Below are positions 16,436-23,888 of a stretch of DNA of 23,888 nt, in pieces. The position numbers were made by a program, and so were the translations under genes. Source of the stretch: Linderina pennispora. Lineage: Eukaryota > Kickxellomycota > Kickxellomycetes > Kickxellales > Kickxellaceae. The notes below the pieces were generated by a model. It saw only the letters and a list, made by a program, of their open reading frames with translations. It was not told the origin of the DNA and did not search any database. The stretch spans positions 1-23,888 of the forward strand of contig NW_024468407.1 in NCBI RefSeq assembly GCF_002104995.1, read 5' to 3'. Within the stretch, counting starts at the first letter, position 1. Each line of letters begins with the position of its first letter.

Positions 16436-17589
16436 GTTTGAGTAATAGTGTTGAGGGAATACATGTAGTAGGCGATGGCAGTGGCGAGTAGTGTGAGGCA
16501 GAGGGAGCGTGGGACGGGGGTGACGGCCAGGTGGTAGGCCTCGCCAGCAATGTAGCCGGCGACCTGCCCCAGCAGCAGCCAGAGCAGCCAGTGGGGGTCG
16601 ACCATGTCGGGCAGATCGCCGGACACAGCGCTAAGCCGGGCGGCCGCGGCAAGGTCCAGGTCGAACTCGGCGGCCACGGGCAGATGGTCCGAGCCACAGA
16701 CGTGCAGAGAGTCGTATCTGCGCCAGACAACGGGGCAGGCAGGGTGGCTCCTGTTGCTGGCAGGGCAGTTCCTGTTGCTGGCAGGGCAGTTCCTATCGGC
16801 GGCGGAAGATAGTTCTCCCGCCCACCACCTGCGGACAGCATCGGCGGCGCTCGGGGACCTGACATAGACCAGCGTCCGGTCACACCACGCCGGCGCACGC
16901 AGATTGTCGTACAGGCGCTGGGGACCAACCACCAGGCGGTATGTGGGAGCAAAGGCGATCGCGGACTCGGCAAAGGCCGGCAGGACTCGGTTGGCCAGGA
17001 TTTCCTGGCGGAGCTGGTCCTTGTGCAGCTCGCCATGGGCGGCTCGGTAATTGAGATCGCCCAGGAACACCGCAGCATCGGCGTGCAGCAGCGACCCGCT
17101 GAGCGCCAATCGCGCGACGATGTCGCGGAAATGGGCGTTCCGCACGCCTGCCGCCATGCCCGCCGCCAGGTGAGCCGCCACCACCGCCAGCAGCATAGTG
17201 GCGGAGCCCTCGCGCACCCTCAGACACACGCCGATACCGCCTTTGCTGCTGGTCAGCCATGGCCCGGTGCTGGCCTTGTTTATGGCTATGGTGGCGATCT
17301 GCTGCGCGCTGGGCATGCGCTGGTATACCGCCAGGCCTTGGGCGCCGTGCTCCGCCGCGGCTATGCAATGCATGGAGGGGAGGGCGGCGGACAGCCCGCG
17401 CAGGATGTGGGCAAAATTGGCAGAGTATTGCGATGCGCGGCGGAACCGCATGGCTTCCAGAAAATCGCTGTGCTCCTGCACGGCCACAATGAAGACATCA
17501 GCGGCTCCGGCGCCCTGCACCAATGCCCGCAGCGCCGTTTCCGACGGCCGCCGCTGCGCCAGGTTGTATGTCACGGTGCCAATGCGCAT
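16432..17589 (-). CDS. INP54: Inositol polyphosphate 5-phosphatase, INP54-like, tail-anchored
   Basis: Removes the 5-phosphate from phosphoinositides, in yeast Inp54 from PI(4,5)P2 at the ER. 385 residues. The family motifs are present in order: YNLAQRRP at the N-terminus (active-site Asn), VAVQEH (Glu40), NKASTGPW and KGGIGV, AAHLAAG, FLGDLNYR (177-182), PAWCDR (233-238) and SDHLPV (300-305). The last ~25 residues (SLCLTLLATAIAYYMYS) form a hydrophobic tail anchor, as in Inp54. A second hydrophobic stretch (WLLWLLLGQVAGYIAG) lies just before it. Between CDR and SDH there is an extra Cys/Asn-rich loop with a duplicated NCPASNR unit. I chose the ATG at 17589 because the domain starts there. 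An upstream in-frame ATG at 17676 would add 29 residues ending in PPPP encoded by a poly-C tract. The frame is intact. Confidence 0.88.
   Translation of the reverse strand: MRIGTVTYNLAQRRPSETALRALVQGAGAADVFIVAVQEHSDFLEAMRFRRASQYSANFAHILRGLSAALPSMHCIAAAEHGAQGLAVYQRMPSAQQIATIAINKASTGPWLTSSKGGIGVCLRVREGSATMLLAVVAAHLAAGMAAGVRNAHFRDIVARLALSGSLLHADAAVFLGDLNYRAAHGELHKDQLRQEILANRVLPAFAESAIAFAPTYRLVVGPQRLYDNLRAPAWCDRTLVYVRSPSAADAVRRWWAGELSSAADRNCPASNRNCPASNRSHPACPVVWRRYDSLHVCGSDHLPVAAEFDLDLAAAARLSAVSGDLPDMVDPHWLLWLLLGQVAGYIAGEAYHLAVTPVPRSLCLTLLATAIAYYMYSLNTITQT
16750..16791 (-). repeat. Perfect 21-bp tandem duplication inside the 5-phosphatase gene
   Basis: CCTGTTGCTGGCAGGGCAGTT occurs twice in a row (16750-16770, 16771-16791) and encodes two NCPASNR units. 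The length keeps the frame. It lies in a variable loop between conserved motifs. Confidence 0.85.
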
Positions 17590-17601
17590 GGGGGGGGGGG
17601 G
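17590..17601 (-). repeat. Twelve-base C tract directly before the 5-phosphatase ATG
   Basis: Twelve G on the plus strand, so twelve C on the coding strand, abut the ATG at 17589. This is the longest G/C homopolymer I see in the window. Confidence 0.8.
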
Positions 17602-17693
17602 AATTCCGGAGCAGAAAGGGAATTTATTTACAAGTGGGAAAAGTGCAGCTGCAGGCGAAGCAGAAGAGAAAGTCAATCAGGAAAGGCGAGGGG

Positions 17694-18464
17694 CTAGACC
17701 TGGGCTGTCTGCTGGTGGCCGGGCTCTGCCTCGGGCTCAGGGCCCTGGCGCAGATTATGGACGGGCGGCTGCAGCGGCTGGATGTACGCAGCCGCCAGGC
17801 TCGGCGAGTGCGACGGCAGCGACGGCGACAGCGACAGCGACGATGACGTGGAGGCCGCGCGCTTATGCTCCTGGGCCGCATACGGCACATACGCCGGCCT
17901 GCCCGCGTCCTGCGAGCCATCGGACCTGCCGCGCTCGGCCCTCAGCCTGGCCCTTCGTCTGGCATTGCGCTCCCTCTCCTTCTGCAGGTACTCGGCATAG
18001 AGCACCGGGTTCTTCTTCAGCTCCGCCCGCTTCTGCCGCTTCTTCTCGGCATCGGCAATCCGCGACGCCGACCGCTTCGACGCCGGCTTTGGCGACTCGC
18101 CGTCGGAGTGCTCTTTCGCCGAGCCCTCGGTTTCCGGCGTGTGCGAGGCGCTGCGCGAGTCCGCTTTGCCCTGCTTGGCACACAGCCCAGAGTTCCACCG
18201 CAATGTCTCGATGGCTTCCAGGATGTGCACGCGTGTGCCAAATGCCGACACGCCCAGCTCGTCCGCCAGCACCGTGTTGGTAACGTAGTTGACCAGCACA
18301 TGGCCGTCCACTGCGTGCTCCTTGAACACCGCCGATATGTCGGCTATCAGAGGCAGCGTCTGCGCCCACCGGCACACATCATCCACTGTCCATTGCTGCG
18401 GGTTGCCTGGCAGCGGCGCTGCGGTGGATGGGGGCGACGGGCTCTTGACTGGGGATGATACCAT
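17694..18464 (-). CDS. SAM-domain protein with basic charged region
   Basis: 256 residues. A sterile alpha motif domain covers about residues 25-90: WTVDDVCRWAQTLPLI, then a mid-domain DGHVLVNYV and LGVSAFGTRVHILEAIETL, matching the W-[ST]-V-x-D-V start and G-x-R-x-x-I-L helix 5 of SAM domains, which usually mediate protein-protein (sometimes RNA) contacts. After a Ser/Glu-rich linker comes a strongly basic helical stretch, about residues 135-180 (KKRQKRAELKKNPVLYAEYL and NARRRARLRAERGR), resembling a nucleic-acid-binding or nuclear localisation region but not a clear bZIP. The C-terminus is Ser/Pro-rich. The ATG 18464 was chosen because a TATA box sits at 18593-18600 and longer in-frame readings would start upstream of it. 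The specific function is unknown. It shares a divergent promoter region with the FIT gene, and its stop lies about 100 bp before the start of the 5-phosphatase on the same strand. Confidence 0.8.
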   Translation of the reverse strand: MVSSPVKSPSPPSTAAPLPGNPQQWTVDDVCRWAQTLPLIADISAVFKEHAVDGHVLVNYVTNTVLADELGVSAFGTRVHILEAIETLRWNSGLCAKQGKADSRSASHTPETEGSAKEHSDGESPKPASKRSASRIADAEKKRQKRAELKKNPVLYAEYLQKERERNARRRARLRAERGRSDGSQDAGRPAYVPYAAQEHKRAASTSSSLSLSPSLPSHSPSLAAAYIQPLQPPVHNLRQGPEPEAEPGHQQTAQV

Positions 18465-19076
18465 GGCTTGAAGGGGAGAAAAAAAATGCTGTATGCTTTT
18501 AGGAATATAGAGAGGGAAGGGGAAAAGTACAAGTGCGTTCGGTGGGGGAGGTTGTTCTAGCAGGGAAGCCCACCCGGTCGGCCGCACCAGTCTTATATAA
18601 AGCGCCCCGGAGGGAGTGAAGGACGCAAGGCGGGGTTTCGCCAACTGGGAAAATGCCGCCGAGAATCACTCCATCCGGTGATGATTCCGCCCGCACGCCC
18701 CCTCCTCACTCGGCGATCGTATGGCTGCTCCTTGTGAGCGCGGGTTGGCCGCTTCGCATCCTTTTGCGCGCAGCCTCTCCCCCGACCCCCCGAACAGCCC
18801 CTCCACACCTGAAACACTGAACACCGAGGGATGATCGAGGAGCGCGGCTCCGTTTCTCCACGTGGAAGCCGTGCGGCGGGATAAAAATACTACGCCGGAG
18901 CAGGCACCTTCCTCTCCTTTTCCCTTGCCAAGAATCCGGGCCGTCTTCCGCCGGGCTTTATCATGGGCCAGTTTATTTGAAGCCTTTTTTTTTTGCCTGC
19001 TCTTCATGCCATATCGAACTTTACTTTTACTTCTCCCTAATTTTTTTTATTACAAGCCTCTAGTAATTACACCTCA
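18465..19076. other. Divergent promoter region between the SAM-domain and FIT genes
   Basis: About 610 bp. Holds the TATA box of the SAM gene and a palindromic CCACGTGG at about 18859-18866. T-rich runs (TTTTTTTTT near 18985 and 19041) lie before the FIT start. No gene seen. Confidence 0.5.
18593..18600 (-). promoter_or_regulatory. TATA box of the SAM-domain gene
   Basis: TTATATAA about 130 bp before the ATG at 18464. It decides the start of that gene. Confidence 0.5.
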
Positions 19077-19762
19077 ATGTCGCAGCATCGGCGGACAACA
19101 GAGCTGGTGCCGCTCTCTCTGCTGCTCGCAATAGCCATTGGATACTACCACAGCACCGACCCGCACAGCCCCTCCACATCGTCGGCGCCGTCCATCTGGT
19201 CCTCCAAGACCAACCCGCTGAACCGCTATTTCGCCAAGCTGGCATGGCTCTGGACAACCGCGCTGTTTGCCTTGGCGCTGGTCGTCCGGACGCAGGGCCG
19301 ACCGATCGCCCGCCAGCTGCATGTGATATCGCGATACATTCTGGCAACCACATACTGGTATTTGATGACGCAATGGTGTTTCGGCGCGCCGCTGTTTGAC
19401 CGAGTGTTTCTGATGACTGGGCGGCTCGTGCCTGATTGGCCCCAGCTCGGTGCCTGCCGCTTCCATGCGCGCCTGCCGATCGGCGGGCGGCAGCTGGAGC
19501 GGCGGCCACGATATCTCCGGCCACTGCTTTTTGCTGCTGCACTCCACGCTGTTCTTGGTCGAGGAGGTCATCCGCCCGCTGCCAAGGGCTAACCGTAGCC
19601 TCCATAGGACTGTGATCGGCGTGGCCTCGGTGTCGCTGGTCGCCGTCTGGGTCGTCATGCTGCACTTCACCGCAAAGTTCTTCCACGGCCCCGCTCGAGC
19701 TGATCTCTGGCTCGGTACTGGGCATCGCCTTCTGGCCGCCGTATACTATCGTCGCCCCTTAA
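19077..19762 (+). CDS. SCS3: FIT/SCS3-family ER acyl-CoA diphosphatase-like protein (frame interrupted twice)
   Basis: ER membrane protein of the fat-storage-inducing transmembrane family (FITM2; yeast Scs3/Yft2), which hydrolyses acyl-CoA on the lumenal side and supports lipid droplet and phospholipid homeostasis. About 227 residues. Hydrophobic helices start with LVPLSLLLAIAIGYY. The active-site motif GGHDISGHCFLL is clear, and a second His lies in MLHFTAKFFHG, followed by LELISGSVLGIAFW, as in the family. Three frames are needed. The shifts fall at CCCC 19440-19443 (DWP then SSVPAASM) and at CCCC 19689-19692 (FFHGP then LELISG). Both are one surplus C. The ATG at 19077 gives a normal short N-terminus. 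The true stop is the TAA at 19760. The 3' end converges on the branching enzyme, with 72 bp between stops. Confidence 0.83.
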
Positions 19763-19780
19763 CAGTGGATCACCTTCCTG

Positions 19781-19786
19781 AATAAA
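19781..19786 (+). terminator. Polyadenylation signal of the FIT gene
   Basis: AATAAA about 18 bp after the TAA of the FIT gene, inside the 72-bp convergent gap. Confidence 0.4.
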
Positions 19787-19834
19787 CAGCCTTCAATATT
19801 TGGAATTCTCAAAAAATCTCACGCTGCTTTCTCC

Positions 19835-22075
19835 CTACTCCACCACCTTGAACACCGTGGCCGTGCGCGCGGGCAGGTACGCCTGGATGTAGTTGGGGCG
19901 GCCGTTCCACTCCAGCGGCGCCGAGAAGTGCTCGACCGAGTGGTCAACGCGGCCCTGTCCCAGGAACTCCTTGTCGTCCGTTGAAAGCACCGGCACGTAC
20001 TTGCCCAGCCCACCTGCACCCGATGCGGTAGTCCGTGTACGAGTTGGTCGGGTGGAAGTTGAAGACCCACAGCAGATGCCCGCGCTCAAACGCCAGCACC
20101 TTGTCGCCCTCGTGCTTCAGCGTGACCCACTGGTCTTGAGACGACAGCCAGTGGAACTGGTTCTCCAGATGGTGCATCGGCCCTGTCGAACCGGTACAGG
20201 TACTTGTACCGCAGCAGCTCGTCCTTGATCAGGTTGAACTGCCGCCGCGCGTAGTGGAAGCTCGAGCCGTTGCCCTCGCGCGGGAAGTCGAGCCACTCGG
20301 GGTGCCCGAACTCGTTGCCCTCAAAGTTCAGGTAGCCCTCGCCGCCCAGACCCATCGTCACCAGCCGGATCATCTTGTGCAGCGCCATCCCGCGCTCCAC
20401 CACCGGCGTCAGCTCAGTCAGGTCGCTCATGTTGGTGTACATCTCCTTGTCCATCAGCCAGAACGCCAGCGTCTTGTCGCCCACCAGCGCCTGGTCGTGC
20501 GACTCGCAGTATGTGATCGCCCGCTCCTGGTACCGCCGGTTCGTCAGTTGGTGCGCAATGTGGCCCATGTTCCAGTCCTCGTCCTTCTGCTCCTTGAGCA
20601 TCTTGATCCACATGTCTGGAATCGACATCGTCAGCCGGTAGTCAAAGCCCACTCCGCCCTCAGGCACCGCCCGGCACAGCGTCGGCATGCCCGACACGTC
20701 CTCGGCGATCGTGACGAACCCCGGGTACAGCTTGTGGCACATGTAGTTGGCCAGCATCAGGTACGCAATTGCGTCCTCGTCGGTGTTACCCGTAAAGTAC
20801 TCGTTGTAGTCGCCGCTGAAGCCGTACGCGATTCCGTGGTGCTTGTACATCATCGATGTCACACCATCAAACCGGAACCCGTCGAACCCAAACTCCTCGA
20901 CCCAGTAGCGCAGGTTCGACAGCAGGAACCGCATGACCTCGTGGCTGCCGTAGTTGAACAGCCGGCTGTTCCACAGCTCGTGCCGGCCCATGCCGCCCTC
21001 GTGGAAGTAGCAGTGGTCGGTGCCGTCAAACTGGTTCAGCCCATCCTCGACGTTGTTGCACGCATGCGAGTGCACCACGTCCAGGAACACCACAATGCCC
21101 ATGCCGTGCGCCGTGTCAATCAGCTCGCGCAGATCGTCGGGCGAGCCATACCGCGACGACGGCGCAAAGAACGACGTCACCTGGTACCCGAATGACGCAT
21201 AGTACGCGTGCTCCATCACTGCCATCAGCTGCACACAGTTGTAGCCCAGGTCGCAGATGACAGGCAGCACATCGCGCGTGAACTCCTTGTATGTGGCCAC
21301 GCGCGGCTCCGGCGACGAAATGCCCACGTGCGCCTCGTAGATGCGCAGGTCGGCCGGCGGCACCACGCGCTGCGTGTTCTTGACCTTGTACTTGTTGGGC
21401 GGGTTGTAGAACACGCTGTCGTAGATCGGGCTCTTGCTCAGATCCTGCGTCACATGCGTGCTCCACGCCGGCAGCCGGTACACGCGCTCGCCGCTGCCCG
21501 TCACAAACGACACCTTGATGTGGCTGCCATGCGGAATCGCTACCTTGTCATTGACGTTGGGGACCACGCACTCCCACACGCCAAACTCGTTGCGCGTCAT
21601 CTTGTTGGCGTTGACATCCCAGCTGTTGAAGTCGCCCACCAGCGACGCCTCCTTGGCTCCGGGTGCCCACTCGCGGTACCGCACGCCCTGCGGGGTGACA
21701 TGCAGACCAAAGTCCTCGTATCCACGCGAGAACTTGTCGATGCCGCCCTCGCTCAGCTCAATGTCGCGCACCCACCGCTTGAAGTGCGCAAACCGCTGGC
21801 CAAAGTACTGCCTGTGCGGCTCCAGATAGCCATCAGACTTGATTACGTCAGTGCCGTCACCGGCGATCTCTGGGTCAGAGCCGCTCAGGTACGCGCTGTC
21901 GGCAACCTTGGTTGGCGGCCCCATAAAGTTGCCCTCAAGTGTGGGCTGCGCCGATGCTGCCACCGGCGAGTGCGGTGCCGTCGATCTGGGGCGTGGACGC
22001 CGCAGAGCTGGCAGCCGAGCTCACATTGAGGCTTGCCGGGCGGCTGGACCTGCTGTTTCTCTTCTTGCCAGTCAT
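19835..22075 (-). CDS. GLC3: 1,4-alpha-glucan (glycogen) branching enzyme (frame interrupted near both ends)
   Basis: Cytosolic GH13 enzyme that creates alpha-1,6 branches in glycogen. A CBM48 module comes first ([21 protein letters not shown]), then the barrel with the four GH13 signatures: DVVHSH (region I), [10 protein letters not shown] with the nucleophile Asp (region II), [10 protein letters not shown] with the acid/base Glu (region III) and ESHDQ (region IV). The C-terminal beta domain follows ([42 protein letters not shown]). The main frame runs 21963-20184. The C-terminus continues only after two +1 steps, at 20179-20183 (FDRA to MHHLEN) and at CCC 20019-20021 (YRIG to AGGLGK). Upstream, an ATG at 22075 opens a Ser-rich leader ([20 protein letters not shown]) in a frame that would also need one +1 step before 21963. 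An alternative is a later start, such as the Met in EGNFMGPP. Total about 745 residues. Confidence 0.92.
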
Positions 22076-22740
22076 GATTGAACAAAAGGTGATGTTGCGG
22101 GGAGAGAAAGATTATACAAGAAGAGGTTTGAATGAACAGAGGAGAGAGAGAGCTTGTGCGCTGCAAGAGAAGAAGAAAAAACAGAGAAGATACCTTCGGT
22201 TCCTGTTCCTCCAGGCCGCGGGCAACCCAGGCTATTTATTCGCAAAAGCCTCTAGCACGGCTCGCGAAACCGGGCCAGACCCTTGCCCCCACCTGTTTTC
22301 GGCGATATCGATGGCGCGAGCCTGTTGCTGCCGGCGCTTAAACGGGAGAGGATTAGGGCGTGACCAACCTCTCTGGTAGCTTTGGTCGCTCTCGAACAAT
22401 GCTCAGGCGGCCATATATAAGCTGGCAGTCGCGCATATGCATGCAGGCCCGCCTGTGCTTCGCCTCCCCAAAAAACCCACAGCGCTTTGTATCGCGCGTC
22501 CCCCAAAGGCGTCCAGTGGAAGAAGCCGTTTTATTCGAACCAAGGACGACCCGTATCAGTGGAGATCGCGTGGGCCGATGTTTTGTTCAAAAGCAGCATC
22601 ATCTTGCCTCCATCACTGAGTGGCCTGAAATCCGCCGACTGGGACATCCCCCACCCCGGTCGCTCTTGCAAAGGGCAAATCGCCACAGCAAAAACAGTCG
22701 ATCTCCAGTCCCCCATCCAGATAAAAAAAGCAGAAAGATG
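22076..22740. other. Intergenic region between branching enzyme and THG1
   Basis: About 665 bp serving as the promoter of the branching enzyme (minus-strand AATAAATAG TATA-like sequence near 22233-22241; another TATATA near 22412-22418) and the 3' flank of THG1. The open frame on the plus strand that enters THG1 is an antisense shadow. No gene seen. Confidence 0.45.
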
Positions 22741-23866
22741 CTACTGCGCCTTGGCCTCTGCCTCGCCTTCCGCCTCGTCCTCTGCCCTGTCGCCAGTCTT
22801 GCGCTGCTTCACCCGCTCAGCCTCGGCCTCAGCCGCCAGCTCCACCTCCCTCTGCTTTGCTCTCTCTGCCTTGCGCTCGGCCCTGGTCGGCTTGCCGCGG
22901 GTGAGCTCGGGGCGCTCATTCCAGAAGGCATCGCGGATAATGTCGCAGTGCATGGTCACAACTGTGGTTTTTGTCCGTTTTGTGCACTTGCCGTCGGGCG
23001 TCGTCACATCCACCAGCGTGTTTTCGCGCACAAGAACACTGCCCTTTTTGAAAATCTCCTTTTCGTCGTTGTAGTTGATCCCGAACTCACTGAACAGCAG
23101 CTCGTTCTTGTCTTTCGAAAACGTGCCCTAATGACGACAGACGGTACATGCTAGTTGCTGGGTACAAAGGGGGCCAGCGGCTGTGGTTGCGCAAATCGCA
23201 ATGTCACCGGGCCAAAAACGTGGGCAGCTTCCCTTCTGACATCTTACCTCCAGTCGGTTCATGGCGTCCTTGTTCGACATCCCGCCCTTGACCAGCGTCC
23301 AGAAGCCACGTGTTGTACATGTTGTTTGATGTGGCAGTCTACTTGCCGCCAGCACAGGTAGTCGCGCATGATGCGGTCCGACGGGTACTGCACCACCCGC
23401 GAGTCAAACGCCGGCGGAAACTGCAGCTTCGTGTCCGGAAAGAACTCGCTCCAGTAAAACACATACGCCGATGTGAATCTGCTCACAAGCAGTGTGTTCA
23501 GCTTGCTATAGCCCCCGGGCAGATAGGATAAATTAGAAGCGGCTGCTACGCAGTACGCACTCGGACATTCATGGGGGATTCTTACCTTGCTCGCCGGTCG
23601 TATGCCTTGGCGTCCTTGGAAAACACAAAGCTGTACTCGTCGCTCTGTCCATACGAAATCACAATCTCCGTCATGCACTCCATGACCTCCTTGGCGCACC
23701 GGTTCATTAAGCGCAGGGCACGGATGTCGTTCGGTTTGGTGAACCCATGCTTCGCCGTGAACTTGGTGAACCCCTGCCCGTCGATCCGCACTACCAGCCA
23801 GGTTGCAGGCAAGAGGCTGTCGTTTTGCTCAAAGTTCCGCACGTACTCGTACGCTGAGTTCGCCAT
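22741..23866 (-). CDS. THG1: tRNA-His guanylyltransferase, three exons (frame interrupted twice in exon 2)
   Basis: Adds the essential G-1 to the 5' end of tRNA-His by 3'-5' nucleotide addition. Exon 1 is 23866-23586, exon 2 is 23505-23248 and exon 3 is 23127-22741. The metal-binding residues are visible: Asp29 in VVRIDGQGF, and Asp76/Glu77 in YGQSDEYSF. Further family blocks are GFTKPNDIRALRLMN, SRFTSAYVFYWSEFF, DYLCWRQVDCHI and LFSEFGINYN. Splicing joins RRA to SKLN and NRLE to GTFSKDKNE, as in other Thg1 proteins. In exon 2 the conserved HINNMYNTCFWTLV motif needs two +1 corrections, at TTT 23325-23327 and CC 23306-23307. The spliced length after these is 924 nt, about 307 residues. The C-terminal ~50 residues are a charged Lys/Arg/Glu/Ala-rich extension. 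The ATG at 23866 starts MANSAYEYV, the normal N-terminus. The promoter lies outside the window. Confidence 0.92.
23128..23247 (-). other. THG1 intron 2 (120 nt)
   Basis: On the coding strand GAG|GTAAGA at the 5' end and CATTAG|GGC at the 3' end. Removing it joins NRLE to GTFSKDKNE in frame. Confidence 0.8.
23506..23585 (-). other. THG1 intron 1 (80 nt)
   Basis: On the coding strand GCAAG|GTAAGA at the 5' end and GGCTATAG|CAAG at the 3' end. Removing it restores RRASKLN, conserved in the family. Confidence 0.82.
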
Positions 23867-23888
23867 GTTAGCAAGAGCAGATGAAAAC

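Noticed and set aside
20254-22029. Long plus-strand frames antisense to the branching enzyme
   Set aside because: His/Val/Arg-rich translations typical of antisense shadows. The minus strand carries all GH13 motifs.
1-23888. CRISPR arrays, prophage, toxin or bacterial-type operon systems
   Set aside because: No direct-repeat arrays with spacers, no phage-type genes, and all recognisable genes are eukaryotic with TATA promoters or spliceosomal introns.

Overview
The window looks like nuclear DNA of an early-diverging filamentous fungus. My best guess is a Kickxellales/Zoopagomycota-type genome, judged from gene families and codon use and not from any database match. Genes are compact, alternate between strands, are rich in G/C at third codon positions and have few, short introns. 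The only introns I can place are 80 and 120 nt, both in the THG1 gene. Many promoters have a TATA box about 100-200 bp before the ATG.

Layout: a possible truncated minus-strand gene (1-243, doubtful); a mitochondrial carrier of the YMC1/YMC2 type (490-1408); a secreted repeat-rich hypothetical protein (2042-3553); a glucoamylase (GH15) pseudogene on the minus strand (3823-4887); an AT-rich stretch with a 140-bp MITE-like inverted-repeat element (5002-5141); a 7TM GPCR-like protein with a Gln/Thr repeat tail (5876-7082); a short-chain dehydrogenase (7619-8449); tRNA-Met(CAT) (8796-8867); a small secreted protein (10001-10189); two tandem secreted alkaline phosphatases on the minus strand (10309-11877 and 13369-14964) with CACGTG boxes upstream; a doubtful small membrane protein (15624-15937, minus); ISD11 (16142-16435); an INP54-type inositol polyphosphate 5-phosphatase (16432-17589, minus); a SAM-domain protein (17694-18464, minus); a FIT/SCS3-family ER protein (19077-19762); the glycogen branching enzyme (19835-22075, minus); and tRNA-His guanylyltransferase THG1 (22741-23866, minus, three exons).

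Functional themes are ordinary housekeeping (Fe-S cluster assembly, tRNA-His maturation, phosphoinositide turnover, lipid droplets, glycogen) plus an accessory left half (secreted proteins, a receptor, a dead amylase, a MITE, duplicated phosphatases). I see no operon-like system, CRISPR array or toxin.

The most unusual pattern is in the reading frames. Five well-supported genes (carrier, 7TM, FIT, branching enzyme, THG1) each keep a continuous, family-like protein only if the frame jumps. Every one of the 11 localised jumps has the same sign: one surplus base, nearly always in a short homopolymer. The ISD11, INP54, SAM, SDR and both phosphatase genes have no jumps. Insertion-biased long-read assembly error is the simplest explanation. 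True +1 frameshifting or recent decay are alternatives that RNA and resequencing could separate. The glucoamylase pseudogene behaves in the opposite way: no frame shifts, four in-frame stops and a missing catalytic core.
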